NCBI GenBank assembly: GCA_016712275.1 | Contig: JADJRI010000057.1 | Location: forward strand, 1-24,536 | From: Planctomycetota bacterium | Lineage (GTDB): Bacteria; Planctomycetota; Phycisphaerae; UBA1845; UTPLA1 | Direction: 5' to 3' | DNA length: 24,536 nucleotides | Shown: piece by piece, positions 1 through 10,609 of the stretch | Numbering within the stretch: position 1 is the first letter of the stretch | How the letters are laid out: the number at the start of each line of letters is the position of its first letter | The notes under the pieces: model-generated | Database searches by the model: none | Seen by the model: the letters and a program-made list of their open reading frames with translations, nothing else | Told to the model about the DNA's origin: nothing | Position numbers and translations under genes: made by a program

Positions 1-1204
1 CATCGTCCGTATTGCAAACGCACGCGAGGAAATACCCATTCTGGCGCGGGAACTGAAAGTAGATCGTGTTTACGCTAATCACGATTATGAGCCGTGCCGA
101 ATCGAGCGCGACATCGCCGTTCGCAAAGCGCTGGCCGGCGACGGGCGAGAGCTTTTGACCTTCAAGGACCACATTGTCTTCGAGAAAATGAAATCGTCAA
201 TCAATCCGGTCTGCTATTTGTCCACACGCCCTACAACAAGGCGTGGCGAGCCGAACTTCGCGATGAGCACATCTCCGAAATGCCATGCAAGCGACACTTC
301 AAAAAACTGGCCGGCCCGCCGTCCGGCGTCAATTCGCATGCGTGGTCGTTCGACGATATCGGTTTCGCGGAATCCCGGAATCTCTGGAAGGGGGGCACGC
401 GCGAAGCGAGGACCATGTTCGATGAATTCCTCACCCGAATCGCCGAATACCGCGAAAACCGCAATTTCCCGACGACGCAAGGTGTCTCGCGGCTTTCCGT
501 TCACCTGCGATTCGGCACTGTCAGCATTCGTGAGCTGATCCGCGAAGCCATGCAAATTGACGGAGTAGGTGCGAAGACGTGGATCGATGAACTCATCTGG
601 CGGGAATTCACAACATGATTCTTCATCACTTCCCGCATTCGCAATCCCGTGCTTTTCAGTCCATCTACGATGACCTTCCTTGGCGACGGGATAAGAGGCA
701 ATTCGCCGCATGGTGAGGGCCGTACGATACCCGATTGTTGATGCCGCGATGCGAGCTCAACACCACCGGCTACATGCATAATCGGGCTCGAATGATTGTC
801 GCGTCATTCTAACAAAAAAGACCTGTTTATCGACTGGCGGTGGGGGGAGCGTTATTTCGCGCGGCAGCTTCTCGATTACGATCTTTCACAGAATCTTGGC
901 GGGTGGCAGTGGAGCGCCAGCATCGGGACCGACGCCCAGCCCTATTTTCGCGTGTTTAATCCGATTCTGCAGTCGAAGCGATTTGATCCCGAGGGCGACT
1001 ACATTCGGAAAATTCATTCCCGAGCTGAGCAAATATCCCACAAGCGAAATCCATGCACCCTGGGAACTGCCGTCTTTGTCACAGGCGCAATGCGGCTGCA
1101 TGATTGGAAAGGACTATCCCGAGCCCATCGTTCAACACGATGAGGCGCGAAAGGAAGTCGTTTCTATTTTCAAGGCGGTCGCAGCGAAATTTCGTCGATC
1201 GTGA
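1..1204 (+). pseudogene. phr: Deoxyribodipyrimidine photolyase (class I photolyase/cryptochrome family), 5'-truncated and frameshifted
   Basis: Photolyases are flavoproteins that use light to repair UV pyrimidine dimers. The gene enters from the left edge, so its N-terminus is missing. In frame 2 from base 2 the N-terminal antenna domain is readable (VYANHDYEP, then FKDHIVFEK). From about 186 frame 1 takes over with TPYNKAW and continues to WIDELIWREF. From about 612 another frame gives LHHFPHS and DDLPW. From about 735 come fragments resembling YPIVDAAMR and TGYMHNRARM. Then follow the FAD-domain blocks DWRWGERYFA, GTDAQPYFRVFNP and KRFDPEGDYIR. After about 1010 a further shift leads to HAPWELPS, DYPEPIV and a stop at 1202-1204. 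At least five indels and an in-frame stop (709-711) are needed. The first shift fits one missing A in an A-run at about 185. Family assignment is secure. Whether the gene is truly dead or just badly sequenced is not, and I favour sequence error because conserved blocks survive in every segment. Confidence 0.85.
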
Positions 1205-1281
1205 TTCCTTCCAAATGTGGCTCGTTGAACCCACACGTCGATTCTTCGACTTTTATCTCGATTCTGGTCAAACTATCCCGC

Positions 1282-3378
1282 ATGGAACGTTTGCAGCAAA
1301 CCGAATCGCACGTCTCATCGGCGCTGGCCATCCGCCCATTCCGTGTGCAATCTGCCGCGCTTCTGACGGCCCTGGTCATTTGTGTTTCGCTTGCCCACTG
1401 GCCGTCGCTGGAGTCCAAAGCTCTGTTTGTCGACGATTACGCATACGTCATCAACAACCCGCTCGTCATGCATCCAAGCTGGGATTCGACCTCGCGATTT
1501 TTCACCGAAGTGCTCCAACCTTCAACTGTGCGGGGCTACTACCAGCCACTGGCGATGATTTCACTGATGCTCGACGTGGCGATGGGGGGCGGGCCGGAAA
1601 ACCTTGAGCTGTTCCATCGAACCAGCCTGATCTTGCATGTTCTCAATACGGCGCTGGTGGCCGTTGTGTTGTACCAATTGTTTGGGAACATCCCGGCGGC
1701 GACTTTGATGGCCGTGATTTTCGGCGTGCATCCACTCACCGTCGAGCCGGTCGTTTGGATTGCCGACCGAAAAACGCTGTTGGCGGCATTCTTTGCCCTC
1801 ATTTCCATGAGCTGTTACCTGCGATTCGTTCATCGACGCGGCTGGATATCCTATTCGTCCATGACACTCGCATTCGCGCTGTCAGTGCTCTCGAAACCGA
1901 CGGCCGCCATGCTGCCGATCGCGCTGCTGCTCATCGACATCTGGCCGTTGCAGCGACTCTCGCTGCGGTCGATTCGCCGGAATGTGTGGGGCATTTTTGT
2001 CGAAAAACTCCCGCTATTCGCCATTCTGGCGGTCTCAGGTTTTATTGCGTACTGGTCATCGAAGATTTCGCTCGATACGACTGAGGTAGGAGAGAGCAAC
2101 CCGCTGACATTTCTGCTCGCCCTTTGCCACAACATCGCGTTTTATTTTTGGAAGATCCTTTGGCCGGTAAATCTGACGCCGCATTACCCCTTTCCCCCTT
2201 CGATCAAATTGATCGATTCCACGATGATCATCGGTCTCATCGTTTGCACTGTTATTCTGGCCATTTGCTTAATCGGCTTTCGGCGAACCCGCGCGCCGCT
2301 CATTGGATTCGTGACTTTTGTCATTCTGTTGCTACCGACGCTGAGCATCATGAAACAAACTATTACGCTGACGTCGGACAAGTACATTTACTTTCCAGTG
2401 ATCGGGCTGCTCATGGTGGGATGCGCTGCGATGGCCGTCGTATTGTCTGGGCCTTTTCAATCAAAGAAAAACTGGGCGCGACCTGCGATTTGGCTGGCCA
2501 TACCGATATTGTTACTAGCGGAAATTACCGCATCACGAAACTACGCGAAAGAATGGCGCGACACCGATGCGCTTTACACGCGTGTCGTGAATCTGGCACC
2601 GCAATCGTCGTTCGCCCGATTTGGTCGTGGACACTATTACTACTCGTTGGGCAATTGGAATTTGGCCGAGTCGGACTGGCGGCAAGCCGTCCGATTACAA
2701 CCGGCGAACATAAACGCCATATACAACCTGGGTTTGTTGCTGGAGGAAACCAGCCGCCAAGAGGAGGCGTTGACACTGTATGAAAACGCGCTTCGTTTCT
2801 CGCCTCAAAACGTGGAGATTCTGGTTGCGTCGGGACTCGCTTTGCAGAATGTTGGCCGCACGACCGAGGCCGAACGCAGATTTCGTGTTGCGGTCCGGGT
2901 CTCGCCCGCAAGTGTCAATGCGGCGAGCAGTCTGGCGAATCTCTTGGCCGACACCAACCGGCTGGAGCAGGCCCGCGAAATCTTCCAACGGTTGGCGGAT
3001 TCACATCCGAATCACGCAGACGTGCTGAACAACTACGGCCGGGTGCTATTGCGCCTCTCGCGAAACGAAGAAGCGCGTCCCATTCTGGAAAAGGCGGTGT
3101 CGCTTTCGCCGAAAAGCGTGGCCGCCCGATTCAATTTGGGGACGGTGCTGCTGAATTCGAATCGGGCGGCTCAAGCAGTGGCTCAATTTGAGGAAGCTGC
3201 GCGAATCGTTCCGGGCGATACCCGAATCATAATCAAGCTTGCAACCTCAATGGCAGCGGCCGGACGGACGGCTGATGCGATTCTAATTTGTGAGTCCGCA
3301 CTCCAAGCATCTCCCGGTAATGCAGAAATTACGGCGATACTTGATTCGCTGAAGAAAGGACTCGCCGGCGGCGCATGA
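1282..3378 (+). CDS. TMTC-like polytopic membrane protein with GT-C-type N-terminus and C-terminal TPR repeats
   Basis: The predicted protein of 698 residues starts at ATG 1282. A GTG at 1201 in the same frame overlaps the photolyase stop and would add 27 polar residues; I prefer the ATG because the first membrane helix follows it soon after. About 400 residues of hydrophobic helices come first, with an acidic motif VDDYAYV after TM1, then GYYQPLAMISLMLD, FGVHPLTVEPV and TSDKYIYFP. These resemble the membrane half of TMTC-type O-mannosyltransferase-like proteins (GT-C fold, DUF1736-like). Seven tandem 34-residue TPR units follow from about residue 442 to 679, each ending in a pattern like A-x-x-x-x-P. 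In the TMTC family the membrane part is thought to transfer sugar and the TPRs to bind protein partners on the outer face. A role in protein glycosylation here is inference. The reading frame is intact, unlike many neighbours. It converges on the atp operon. Confidence 0.8.
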   Translation: MERLQQTESHVSSALAIRPFRVQSAALLTALVICVSLAHWPSLESKALFVDDYAYVINNPLVMHPSWDSTSRFFTEVLQPSTVRGYYQPLAMISLMLDVAMGGGPENLELFHRTSLILHVLNTALVAVVLYQLFGNIPAATLMAVIFGVHPLTVEPVVWIADRKTLLAAFFALISMSCYLRFVHRRGWISYSSMTLAFALSVLSKPTAAMLPIALLLIDIWPLQRLSLRSIRRNVWGIFVEKLPLFAILAVSGFIAYWSSKISLDTTEVGESNPLTFLLALCHNIAFYFWKILWPVNLTPHYPFPPSIKLIDSTMIIGLIVCTVILAICLIGFRRTRAPLIGFVTFVILLLPTLSIMKQTITLTSDKYIYFPVIGLLMVGCAAMAVVLSGPFQSKKNWARPAIWLAIPILLLAEITASRNYAKEWRDTDALYTRVVNLAPQSSFARFGRGHYYYSLGNWNLAESDWRQAVRLQPANINAIYNLGLLLEETSRQEEALTLYENALRFSPQNVEILVASGLALQNVGRTTEAERRFRVAVRVSPASVNAASSLANLLADTNRLEQAREIFQRLADSHPNHADVLNNYGRVLLRLSRNEEARPILEKAVSLSPKSVAARFNLGTVLLNSNRAAQAVAQFEEAARIVPGDTRIIIKLATSMAAAGRTADAILICESALQASPGNAEITAILDSLKKGLAGGA

Positions 3379-3379
3379 A

Positions 3380-3410
3380 AAGGCCCGCGACACTTTCAAT
3401 CGCGGGCCTT
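3380..3410. terminator. Bidirectional intrinsic terminator between the TPR gene and the atp operon
   Basis: A perfect 10-bp stem (AAGGCCCGCG, 3380-3389, pairing with 3401-3410) encloses an 11-base loop. It lies 2 bases after the TPR gene stop and 33 bases after the atpD stop. Read on the minus strand the stem ends in TTTT, so it fits best as the terminator of the ATP synthase operon. On the plus strand there is no clear T-tract, but the symmetric stem could serve both convergent genes. Confidence 0.8.
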
Positions 3411-3442
3411 GAAATAACTGGACAGACCTGCCGACCGGACGA

Positions 3443-4901
3443 TCAGCTCTGAAGCTTCTTCGCCTTCGCAACGGCCTCATCGACACTGCCGACATACATG
3501 AACGCCTGTTCCGGCAGGCTGTCGTGTTTGCCGTCGCAGATTTCCTCGAAACTGCGAATTGTATCATCAAGCTGTGTGTAGTTGCCGGGGAAGCCGGTGA
3601 ACTGTTCGGCCACGTAGAAGGGCTGCGAGAGGAATCGCTCGATCTTGCGCGCGCGGGCGACGATGAGCTTGTCCTCTTCGCTGAGTTCTTCGACGCCGAG
3701 AATCGCAATGATGTCCTGCAAATCGCGATAGCGCTGCAGAATCTTCTGCACGCGCCAGGCGCAACGTAGTGTCGCTGGCCGACATACTGGGCATCGAGAA
3801 TTCGGCTCCGACGACGCGAGCGGATCGATCGGGATAAATGCCCTTTTCAGAAATCGAACGGGCCAACACGATGAACGCATCCAGGTGGGCGAACGGCGGC
3901 GCCGGGGCCGGGTCGGTCAGGTCGTCCGCGGGAACGTACACCGCCTGCACGGAGGTTACCGCCCCCTTGGTCGTCGAGGTAATGCGTTCCTGCAACTCGC
4001 CCATTTCCGTCGCGAGCGTCGGCTGATAACCCACGGCGCTGGGCATGCGACCCAGGAGCGCCGACACCTCGGAACCCGCCTGCGAAAAGCGGAAGATATG
4101 ATCGACGAAGAGCATCGTATCGGCGCCGGACTCGTCGCGAAAATACTCGGCCATGGTGAGTGCCGAAAGGGCGACACGGAGGCGGGCTCCGGGCGGCTCA
4201 TTCATCTGGCCGAAGACCATCGCGGTGTGCTCAATGACCTTCTTCGTCTTGCCGGCCGTGTCTTTGAATTCGGCCTCTTGCATTTCGAGCCAGAGATCGT
4301 TTCCTTCGCGGGTTCGCTCGCCGACGCCTGCGAAGACCGAGAAGCCGGAATGCTCGCGGGCGATGCGGGCGATCATTTCCTGAATGATGACCGTCTTGCC
4401 GAGGCCGGCGCCGCCGAAGAGGCCCGTCTTGCCGCCGCGAACGAACGGGGCGAGCAGGTCGACAACCTTGATGCCGGTGACAAGCTGTTCCGTCTTCGGC
4501 GTCAGCTCGGAAAACTCAGCGGGCAATCGGTGGATGGGGCGGCGGTCTTTCGTATTCACACTGCCACGGCCGTCGATCGGATCGCCGAGTAGATTAAAAA
4601 CGCGGCCGAGAATTTCATCGCCCACCGGCACGGCCACCGGCGCGCCGGTGTCGTGAATATCGATGCCGCGACGAAGTCCGTCGGTGCTTCCCAGGGCGAT
4701 GGCGCGAATGCGTCCGCCGCCCAGGTGGCTGGCGACCTCGCAGACCAGCTTGATCTTTTCGGTGCCAAGGCCGACGGACTGCTCGACCTGCACCTCCAGC
4801 GCGTTATAGAGCGCCGGAAGCTGGCCTTCGGGAAACTCGGCGTCGAGCGTCGAGCCGATGACCTGGGTGACTTTGCCGATGTTGTTCTTCGTCGCAACCA
4901 T
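3443..4901 (-). CDS. atpD: F-type ATP synthase subunit beta (frameshifted near the C-terminus)
   Basis: Beta is the catalytic subunit of the F1 head. The start is ATG at 4901, not the upstream TTG at 4913, because GGAG lies 6 bases before the ATG. Visible features are the Walker A motif GGAGLGKT (residues 163-170), GERTREG with the catalytic Glu (195), LFVDHIFRFSQAGSEVSALLGR and GYQPTLATEMG. The frame breaks after EKGIYP (about 3830). The expected residues continue as IDPLASS, then RILDAQYVG in a third frame, then WRVQKILQRYRDLQDIIA in the final frame to KAKKLQS and a stop at 3443. That is about three indels within roughly 75 bases. Corrected length is about 485 residues, normal for the family. 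An essential-type gene with dense indels points to sequence error. It is the last gene of the operon, and no epsilon gene follows. Confidence 0.95.
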
Positions 4902-4944
4902 TCGATTCTCCAATTCCTTCCAAAAGCGAATATTGGATTCGCTA

Positions 4945-5832
4945 TTACTTCAACGCTTCCGCGCCGCCGACGATATCCAGCAGCTCCATGGTAATCTGCG
5001 TCTGTCGGGCGCGGTTGTATTGTCTTGAAAGTGACTTGATCATGTCACCCGCCGCGTCCGTCGCGGCCTTCATGGCCACCATGCGGGCAACCTGCTCGCT
5101 GACGGCCATGTCGGTGAAGCACTGATAAAGCCGTACTTTCACCGTTTGGGGCAGCAGTTTTTTCAACAATTCGACCGGCTCGGGTGAAAAGTCATACTGA
5201 ATTTCCGCCTGGGCGCCGGCGGGCTCCGCCGTCGCATCGCCGACGCCGATGGCATCCTGCGTGAGCGGGAGCAGTTGCATCACTTCCGGCACCTGTCGGC
5301 CGGTTGAAATGAACCGCATGTAAACCACATACACATTTCCGATTTCGCCGGCTTCGTAGCGCTGCATCAGTTCCGTGGCGATCGGTTCGACCTGCTCAAA
5401 GCGGGGGCGGTCGTCGATCGAGGTGATGGCCCGGCCGATTTTGCGACCGATGAATTTAAAGTATGCAATTCCCTTCTTGCCGACGACGTGAATTTCATTG
5501 TTGCGTTCGGTATGGCGATTCAGATGTTCCATCGCCTTGCGAACGAGGCCGGCATTGTAACCGCCGCAAAGACCGCGGTTTGAAGTCAGGACAAGCACGA
5601 CATCCTTTGTCGTCTCGTTCTTCTTCATCAGCGGGTGATCGAGCTGCCCGCCGCCGGCCGCGGCGAGTTCCGAGACAAGCTGCGTGATCTTCTTCGTATA
5701 GGGCTTCGTGGCCATGGCGCGGTTGAAGGCCTGCTGAAAGCGCGCGGTGGCGATGAGCTGCATCGTCTTGGTGATCTTGCGGATGTTGGTCACCGCTTTG
5801 CGACGTTTGACGATATGTCTTGCGTTTGCCAT
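4945..5832 (-). CDS. atpG: F-type ATP synthase subunit gamma
   Basis: Gamma forms the rotating central stalk that couples the c-ring to the alpha3beta3 head. The ORF is intact at 295 residues, ordinary for the family. The N-terminal helix carries the conserved pattern RRKAVTNIRKITKTMQLIA, the middle has VLTSNRGLCGGYN, and the C-terminal helix ends with YNRARQTQITMELLDIVGG, the classic gamma signature that sits inside the head. The start is ATG 5832 (MANARHIV), without a strong Shine-Dalgarno sequence. It lies 43 bases before atpD and 117 bases after the inserted glycosyltransferase-like gene. That gap is longer than most others in this operon. Confidence 0.97.
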   Translation of the reverse strand: MANARHIVKRRKAVTNIRKITKTMQLIATARFQQAFNRAMATKPYTKKITQLVSELAAAGGGQLDHPLMKKNETTKDVVLVLTSNRGLCGGYNAGLVRKAMEHLNRHTERNNEIHVVGKKGIAYFKFIGRKIGRAITSIDDRPRFEQVEPIATELMQRYEAGEIGNVYVVYMRFISTGRQVPEVMQLLPLTQDAIGVGDATAEPAGAQAEIQYDFSPEPVELLKKLLPQTVKVRLYQCFTDMAVSEQVARMVAMKAATDAAGDMIKSLSRQYNRARQTQITMELLDIVGGAEALK

Positions 5833-5949
5833 GAAGCTGTCACTCAGTTGCGCGACGAATCGCGTTTGCCTCGAAACTCCGTCAGCGTTCTGCTGGGGCC
5901 TTGGCGAATGATCTCATGCTCGCCGTACAACGCCCCGAGTTTTTCAAAT

Positions 5950-7463
5950 TCAACCGATCTTGCCAACGTGGCGGCAAAAAGACCGATCCGGGTCTATTTC
6001 CAGCACGAGCAGCCGATCGATCGGCAGTTCGTTCGAAAAGTCGTTCCATCGCGAGGCCGCCAAGGTCGGCTTCGCAATGATGATTTTCGCATCGGGCCGC
6101 ATGGCCGACACAATCGGCAGCAGTTGGCCCCGCTTGGGCTGATCGACGAGCAGGGCGTTTGCCGAGCCTATCGAATCAATGTGCCGCGCCGAGGCGCTCG
6201 AGTCGGGCAACAAACCCGCCCAGCCGACTGGCGATGCAACGAACACCAGTAGCAACATCGCCGTCGCCACTTGTCGCTTCGCCCTCGTTTGCGAGGCGGT
6301 CGCACGCACGGTTATCGCCAGCAGCGACAACAAGAGCGGCGTCAGGTACTTCGGCTGTGCCGCATGCTCCGGAATTTTTCCCATCGCAAGGCCCACAAGC
6401 CATGCAATGGTCCATAGCAATGCCGCCCAAAGCAGCGATCCGAAAGCAAGGCCGCGATGAGCACATCTTTCAGACTGCGCGAACCACGCGGCAAGCATCA
6501 CCACAAGGACCGCGAATACGACTGAAACAGCCGGGACTTCAAGCCGCATCGGCAGCGGCAGGAATGCCCGTCTGAGCGACTGCGTCATTTGCATCGCTTG
6601 CACAGACAGCGAATTCAGCGACAAGTCAACGGCTGAGGCGCGACCTGTTACGACTGAATTCCAGTCAGCCAGTGCAAGCGGCACGAGCATCGCACTCACG
6701 ACCAAAACAACGATGAGCAGCGGCTTCAATCGCCGCCAACCCACGCGCGGTCCCACTCGACCCGCTAGCGAAATCATGATCCCGACCCAAACAACGGAGC
6801 CCAGGTGGGTCCAAACGAGGCCGACGCAGGCTGCCACCATCAATGTCACCCAGGCTTTCGGCGAATCGCCCCGGTCGAGCCGTGCGAGAGCGGCAATCGT
6901 CAGCACAGTTCCCAGTGTGACGAGTGCATACTGTCGCAACTCGGTCGCGAGTTCGAGCCACACGGGCCCGGCTATTAACATTCCAAATGCCGCGAGCCTC
7001 GCAACAAGCGAAGCGTCCGGCCAGATCCATCGGTCTGCGGCAGCCGCCGCCGCAAGCATCGCGAAAAAACCGATGGCTCGCAGCATTCCGGGCGTCGCCG
7101 AAGTCAGCCTTTCGACCGCATGCACCAGCCAGAAATACAGTGGCGGATGCACATCGCGACGAACGACCGAATTCCATACATCGCTGAAGCCGGTGTCGCC
7201 CGACGGCTTCATCAGCGCCTGCAAGTCAGACGCCTTCATGACATTCAGCCGATCGAGCGACGCATACAATTCGTCGATTCGCTCGGATTTTCCCGCCGCG
7301 GCGAGCAGGGTGATCGCTTCATCGTGTTCCAGCAGCGCGCTTCGCGCTTTTCGGCATAAAGCCAGTGCAGCGCCATTCCCAGCAGGGCGACGACCGCAAA
7401 GCCAATTCTGGACATCGCTGCCGTGCTCGATTTCAACGCACCATTCCGCCCGGTGCCATGCAT
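5950..7463 (-). CDS. GT-C-type membrane glycosyltransferase (ArnT/PMT_2-like), inserted in the atp operon; one frameshift
   Basis: A polytopic membrane protein of about 500 residues lies between atpA and atpG on the same strand, beginning only 8 bases after the atpA stop. The N-terminal frame reads MSRIGFAVVALLGMALHWLYAEKREA. At about 7340 it must shift by one base to continue as SALLEHDEAITLLAAAG. The sequence then shows hallmarks of ArnT/PMT-like GT-C enzymes: an early DE pair in the first outer loop, VHPPLYFWLVHAVERL, and LRQYALVTL, followed by eight or more hydrophobic helices and a short soluble C-terminal tail. Such enzymes move sugars from polyprenyl-phosphate carriers to lipids or proteins on the outer face. 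The acceptor is unknown. The start is ATG 7463 or an ATG about 48 bases downstream; neither has a clear Shine-Dalgarno. Family assignment is fairly safe, specific function is not. Confidence 0.72.
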
Positions 7464-7471
7464 TCAGCACG

Positions 7472-9127
<1,656 letters not shown>

Positions 9128-9131
9128 TCCG

Positions 9132-9737
9132 TTATCCTTCCATCACGAAGCGCGACGTCCCCGCGCGCAGATGTCTGTCCGATGAAGCAAGTAAGTAGGC
9201 GCGCATGTCGCGGAGCCGGCTTCGAATGGTCATGTCAAAAAGGCGATCGCCCACCTGAATGCGGACGCCGCCGAGAACATCGGGATCGACTTTTTCGATG
9301 AGAATGGCATCGCTGCCGGTGAGGCGCTTGACCTGCGCACGGATCGTCTCCCGCTGCGCCTCGCCGAGCGGCGTGGCCGTCGTGACATGTACGTCGTCGC
9401 GGCCGTGCTTTTCGTCGAGCTTTTTGCGATAGGCGTCGCAGACCCACGGGAGGATCATGGCCCGGCGCTTCTGATTGAGCACCAGCATGAGATTCAGCAC
9501 CAGTTGGCTGACGCGCCCGTTGCCAAAGGCCTTGCGAATCGCCTCGCGGCGCGAATCGTCATCGATCGCGGCCGACTTCATCAGCGACGCGAAGGCCGGC
9601 TCGCGATGCCACAGCTCGCGCAGGTCGGCAAGCTCGCGGCCGATCTCGTCGGCCTGACCGGCCTCAAGAGCGAGTGCGAGCAGGCTTTCGGCGTAGATTC
9701 GAGCCGCCGCCACAAAGGTGTCCAGTTCGTTTGCCAT
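9132..9737 (-). CDS. atpH: F-type ATP synthase subunit delta
   Basis: Delta (OSCP) joins the peripheral b stalk to the top of the F1 head. The ORF is intact at 201 residues, slightly longer than the usual 175-185. The N-terminal helical domain reads AARIYAESLLALALEAG, and the C-terminal part has VDPDVLGGVRIQVGDRLFD, the most conserved delta signature. A tail of about 20 residues follows it. The start is ATG 9737 (MANELDTF). It is separated from atpF by 148 bases and from atpA by 4 bases, in the canonical F-H-A order. Confidence 0.95.
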   Translation of the reverse strand: MANELDTFVAAARIYAESLLALALEAGQADEIGRELADLRELWHREPAFASLMKSAAIDDDSRREAIRKAFGNGRVSQLVLNLMLVLNQKRRAMILPWVCDAYRKKLDEKHGRDDVHVTTATPLGEAQRETIRAQVKRLTGSDAILIEKVDPDVLGGVRIQVGDRLFDMTIRSRLRDMRAYLLASSDRHLRAGTSRFVMEG

Positions 9738-9885
9738 GCTTTCGATCGCAATCTTGTCGGGAATTCACTTCAGAATTCCCGGCCAGCAAATCCATTCAAA
9801 TCCTGAATCACGCGCTTCGATTCAGGCTTACGTTTCCGTACAGCAGACGCTTGCGACGCCCTAAGCGAAGTGCGTCACGATGCTG

Positions 9886-10448
9886 TCAGTTCATCTTGCT
9901 CAGTTCGCTGAGCGATTCATTGAGTAGCGATTGATGATCGGTCGCCGTCAGTTCCCGGCGGATCAGCTTGCCGGCGACGGTGGTGGCCAACTGAATGCTG
10001 TGGTCGTGGAGCTTTTTCACCGCATCATCGCGGGCAAGCTCGATGTCCTTCTTCGCGCGGGCGACAATGGCCTCGGCTTCCGCCTTGGCGTCGCCGTGCG
10101 TCCGCTTGCGCACTTCTTCGGCATCGCGTCGGCCTTCCTCGACGATGGCCGTGGCTTCCTGATGCGCCTTTTCGATCTTGGTCTTGTAGTCGGCCATCAG
10201 CTTCTCTCAGCGGCCTCGCTCTCGTGTTGGGCCTTGGCCAGCGAATCGCGAATGAAATTCTCTCGCTGCTTCAAACCCGGCAGAATCGGCTTCCACGCGG
10301 CAACGCGAAGGATAACCAGAAGTATGACGAAGACGGCCATCGACCAAAGCGCCGCGCTCGCGTCCCAATGGAGGAGTTCTGCCTTGTGATCGCCATGGCC
10401 CTCCGCAGCATGGGCGGCGTCACCGCCGGGTGCGGGTTCAGATGCCAT
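9886..10448 (-). CDS. atpF: F-type ATP synthase subunit b, split by a frameshift or a coupled stop/start
   Basis: Subunit b forms the peripheral stalk: one N-terminal membrane helix followed by a long coiled coil. The first segment (10448-10197, start ATG preceded by an in-frame GTG) has a His-rich head, the helix LWSMAVFVILLVILRVAAW, then PILPGLKQRENFIRDSLAKA, and ends AERS-stop. The second segment (10197-9886) begins MADYKTKIEKAHQEA and continues the coiled coil to LSELSKMN. The stop and the next ATG overlap as TGATG. One missing base near 10200 would fuse them as AER-KLMADYK, which matches the normal b layout and a length of about 187 residues. I therefore annotate one gene with a probable indel. 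A genuine two-gene arrangement with coupled translation remains possible. Confidence 0.9.
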
Positions 10449-10560
10449 CACTGACGCAGAAAAAGAGAGGACTAGCGCAGGGCGGCTGCCGTCAATGTAA
10501 CTCGAATCTTGTTCATCTTGGTTTCCACTTCAAGCGACTCAACAGGGTCGCGGGAAGGAC

Positions 10561-10594
10561 TGCACCGCGCCGGTGTCATAACCGGCGCGGTGCA
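10561..10594 (-). other. Perfect intercistronic stem-loop between atpE and atpF
   Basis: Fourteen perfectly complementary bases (TGCACCGCGCCGGT, 10561-10574, with 10581-10594) enclose a 6-base loop. The stem lies 16 bases after the atpE stop on the minus strand. No T-tract follows, so it is not a standard intrinsic terminator. Its place after the c-subunit gene, whose product is needed in many more copies than the others, suggests an mRNA-stabilising or processing hairpin (inference). Confidence 0.75.
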
Positions 10595-10609
10595 TTATGT
10601 CCGGTTCAA

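Noticed and set aside
3885..4592. Plus-strand ORF of 235 codons opposite atpD
   Set aside because: Antisense to atpD, no family resemblance, no ribosome site.
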